Part shown: positions 4,678 to 6,585 of the stretch, piece by piece | Layout: the number at the start of each line of letters is the position of its first letter | Numbering within the stretch: the first letter of the stretch is position 1 | Origin: an uncultured Clostridia bacterium | GTDB taxonomy: Bacteria; Bacillota; Clostridia; Oscillospirales; CAG-272 | Reading direction: 5' to 3' | Assembly: GCA_945936265.1 (NCBI GenBank) | Contig: CAMETB010000084.1 | Coordinates: forward strand, 1-6,585 | Length of the DNA stretch: 6,585 nucleotides | Translations under genes and position numbers: made by a program | The notes under the pieces: generated by a model | Seen by the model: the letters and a program-made list of their open reading frames with translations, nothing else | Database searches by the model: none | What the model was told of the DNA's origin: nothing

Positions 4678-6585
4678 ATGTCTTTACTTACGCTTAAGGA
4701 TATCGGTAAAATATACGTTTCCGAGGGAAATGCCACGGTAGGCATCAGAGGAGTAAATCTCTCATTTGATAAGGGAGAATTTGTCGCCATAACCGGTAAA
4801 TCCGGCTCAGGCAAATCGACTCTGCTTAACGTTATCAGCGGAATGGATTCCTACGAGGAGGGCGAACTTTATATAGAGGGTCAGCCAACCTCTCATTATC
4901 TTCAACCCGAATGGGAAGAATACCGCGAGAAATATATCTCCTTTATATTTCAGGACTACAACATAATAGACAGCTTTACGGTTTTGCAAAATGTGGAGCT
5001 TGCCTTGATGAACATAGACGACAAAAAGGTACGCAGAGCACGTGCGCTTGAACTTATAGACCGCGTCGGACTTACACCCTTCGTAAAGCAAAAGGGAAGC
5101 AAACTTTCGGGCGGACAGAAGCAAAGAACTGTAATTGCAAGGGCGCTTGCAAAAGACAGCCCGATTATCCTCGCCGACGAGCCGACCGGAAACCTCGATT
5201 CCGCGACCTCAAAGGAGATTATCGAGCTTTTAAGAGAAGTATCAAAAGATAAACTCTTAATTGTAGTTACGCACAACTTCGATCAGGTTGAGGACTATGC
5301 GACGAGGCATATCCGTATCTTTGACGGCGCAGTCGAATCCGACCACGTAATGAAACATACGGAAACATCGTCGGACGGTGTAAAAGAGCAATCCCCGAAG
5401 ACCGACAAAAAAGGCAAGAAAAAAGAAAAAATTCGGGATATCAGAAACGGAATAACACTCGGCAGAACCATATTTACGTCAAAACCGAAGCTCTCTGTAT
5501 TCTTGTGCTTTCTTATGGTAATAGGCACCCTCGGCATATTTATGGTAACCACGTTCTGCGGGGAAGCGACTGATATGTTCGATAAGCATTATATGTTCAG
5601 CCATATAGACGGGCGCGTGGTGGTAGTAAAGCAAAACGGGGAGGAAATAACCGATGCGGAGCTTTCCGCCCTTGCAGAAAAGAGCGGAGCAAAAAGTACC
5701 GTCCATTACGACCTTTTGCTTGACGAGAGCTACGGAAGCGTCCTGTATTATGACGAAAACAAAAGAGAATATGACTATATTGATGTGCAATGTACCTACA
5801 ACGAAAGTTTCGGCGACGGTATTGTCGGTTCCTATCCGACGGAGGCAAACGAGGTATTTCTGTATTTGCCCATCGCGTATCAGAACATTTTCGGCAAGGA
5901 CAGTATCATAACCGACAAAATTTCCTTCCAATCTTTGCAACTTAAGGTCACGGGTGTCAAGTATTACTACGATAACAATATCCGCGGTAAAATGGTATTT
6001 ACCGAAGAAGGCTTTAAGGTTGCCACCGCGGTTGACTATCTTTCAAGCAATGATACGACCCTCTCGGTAGCCGTCACCTCCAAGGAGAGCGGTAACACGA
6101 CGCACTTCGATTACTACGGAAACGATTTTATCACTTCGTTCAACGTAGAAAACGGCAAAATATATATTTTTGACGAAGGCTACAGGGAATATGTCAGGAC
6201 ACAGAAAGAAGAGTTGTCGATACAGCTTTCTTTCAAAACCTCAAAATATAAAGACGATTATTACGGCGGATATAAGATGATCGATTTTCTAAAAACGTTT
6301 ACGGGCGATATACTCACGGACACCTATCCCGACGTTTCCTCGGAAACTAACGGTATGTACGTAAAAAACGTCGCAGTTCATCCGTCGGTTATAGTAGAGA
6401 TAGCGGATGACATTATGAAGCAATGTTACACGCAGGCATCGCTTTTCTTTGAAAACGACAAGGCTGCCCACAACGCAATTTCCACTTTAAGAGATGAGGG
6501 ATACGTTGCCGTAACCTCCGACACAACCTGCTCGCAGGATCCCTTGGACGCAATTCTTACGATAATCCAATCGCTCTTTATGGGA
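4678..6585 (+). CDS. ABC exporter: ATPase fused to MacB/FtsX-like permease (3' end missing)
   Basis: The frame is open for 636 codons to the window edge with no stop, so the gene is cut off at its 3' end. Residues 1-220 are a complete nucleotide-binding domain of the LolD/MacB/FtsE type: Walker A GKSGSGKST (40-48), Q-loop FIFQDYN (89-95, Gln92), signature LSGGQ (143-147), Walker B IILADEP (163-169, Glu168) and H-loop His199. A Lys-rich cytoplasmic linker (about 235-258) leads to a first membrane helix (about 271-293). A large, Tyr/Asp-rich domain of about 330 residues follows (294-622), presumably extracellular. A second membrane helix seems to begin near 624 (AILTIIQSLFMG). This NBD-TM1-large domain-TM2 order is that of MacB-type mechanotransmission ABC proteins, which extrude peptides, antibiotics or lipoproteins. 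The expected remaining three-helix FtsX domain lies beyond the window. The substrate cannot be told from sequence. It is probably not functionally linked to the ATP synthase. Confidence 0.9.
   Translation, partial: MSLLTLKDIGKIYVSEGNATVGIRGVNLSFDKGEFVAITGKSGSGKSTLLNVISGMDSYEEGELYIEGQPTSHYLQPEWEEYREKYISFIFQDYNIIDSFTVLQNVELALMNIDDKKVRRARALELIDRVGLTPFVKQKGSKLSGGQKQRTVIARALAKDSPIILADEPTGNLDSATSKEIIELLREVSKDKLLIVVTHNFDQVEDYATRHIRIFDGAVESDHVMKHTETSSDGVKEQSPKTDKKGKKKEKIRDIRNGITLGRTIFTSKPKLSVFLCFLMVIGTLGIFMVTTFCGEATDMFDKHYMFSHIDGRVVVVKQNGEEITDAELSALAEKSGAKSTVHYDLLLDESYGSVLYYDENKREYDYIDVQCTYNESFGDGIVGSYPTEANEVFLYLPIAYQNIFGKDSIITDKISFQSLQLKVTGVKYYYDNNIRGKMVFTEEGFKVATAVDYLSSNDTTLSVAVTSKESGNTTHFDYYGNDFITSFNVENGKIYIFDEGYREYVRTQKEELSIQLSFKTSKYKDDYYGGYKMIDFLKTFTGDILTDTYPDVSSETNGMYVKNVAVHPSVIVEIADDIMKQCYTQASLFFENDKAAHNAISTLRDEGYVAVTSDTTCSQDPLDAILTIIQSLFMG

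Noticed and set aside
5479..5940. Reverse-strand open frame of 153 codons opposite the exporter gene
   Set aside because: It lies fully within the forward exporter frame, which has the expected TM1 and domain order. The reverse translation resembles no family I know.

Overview
The window holds the downstream half of an F-type ATP synthase operon in the order atpA-atpG-atpD-atpC, followed by the 5' part of a large ABC exporter gene. All five genes are on the + strand. AUA isoleucine codons are common, the Shine-Dalgarno sites are strong (GGAGG type), and the proteins look closest to anaerobic Firmicutes. I infer a clostridial (Oscillospirales-like) gut or anaerobic bacterium, with moderate confidence at class level and low confidence below that.

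Layout: 8-1798 encodes the alpha subunit with about 92 extra N-terminal residues. 1832-2737 encodes gamma with an unusual basic/acidic tail. 2730-4139 encodes beta and overlaps the end of atpG. 4152-4577 encodes epsilon. 4578-4677 is a short gap with an AT-rich inverted repeat that may be a terminator and a small palindrome. 4678-6585 encodes an ABC ATPase fused to a MacB/FtsX-like permease, and it runs off the window end in an open frame.

The most notable feature is the alpha subunit. Its extra N-terminus is not random sequence: it aligns along its length with the C-terminal domain of the delta (OSCP) subunit, which is normally encoded by atpH, the gene just upstream of atpA. The gene therefore appears to be a delta-CTD::alpha fusion. 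Because alpha is present in three copies per F1 and delta in one, this implies an unusual peripheral-stalk arrangement. No convincing internal start would release an unfused alpha. The upstream genes (a, c, b and any remaining delta) are outside the window, so what became of the delta N-terminal domain cannot be seen here.

Together alpha, beta, gamma and epsilon form the catalytic and rotor parts of F1. Beta keeps all its catalytic residues, so the enzyme should be active. Gamma and beta are probably translationally coupled. The ABC exporter has its own ribosome binding site and is probably functionally unrelated to the ATP synthase.
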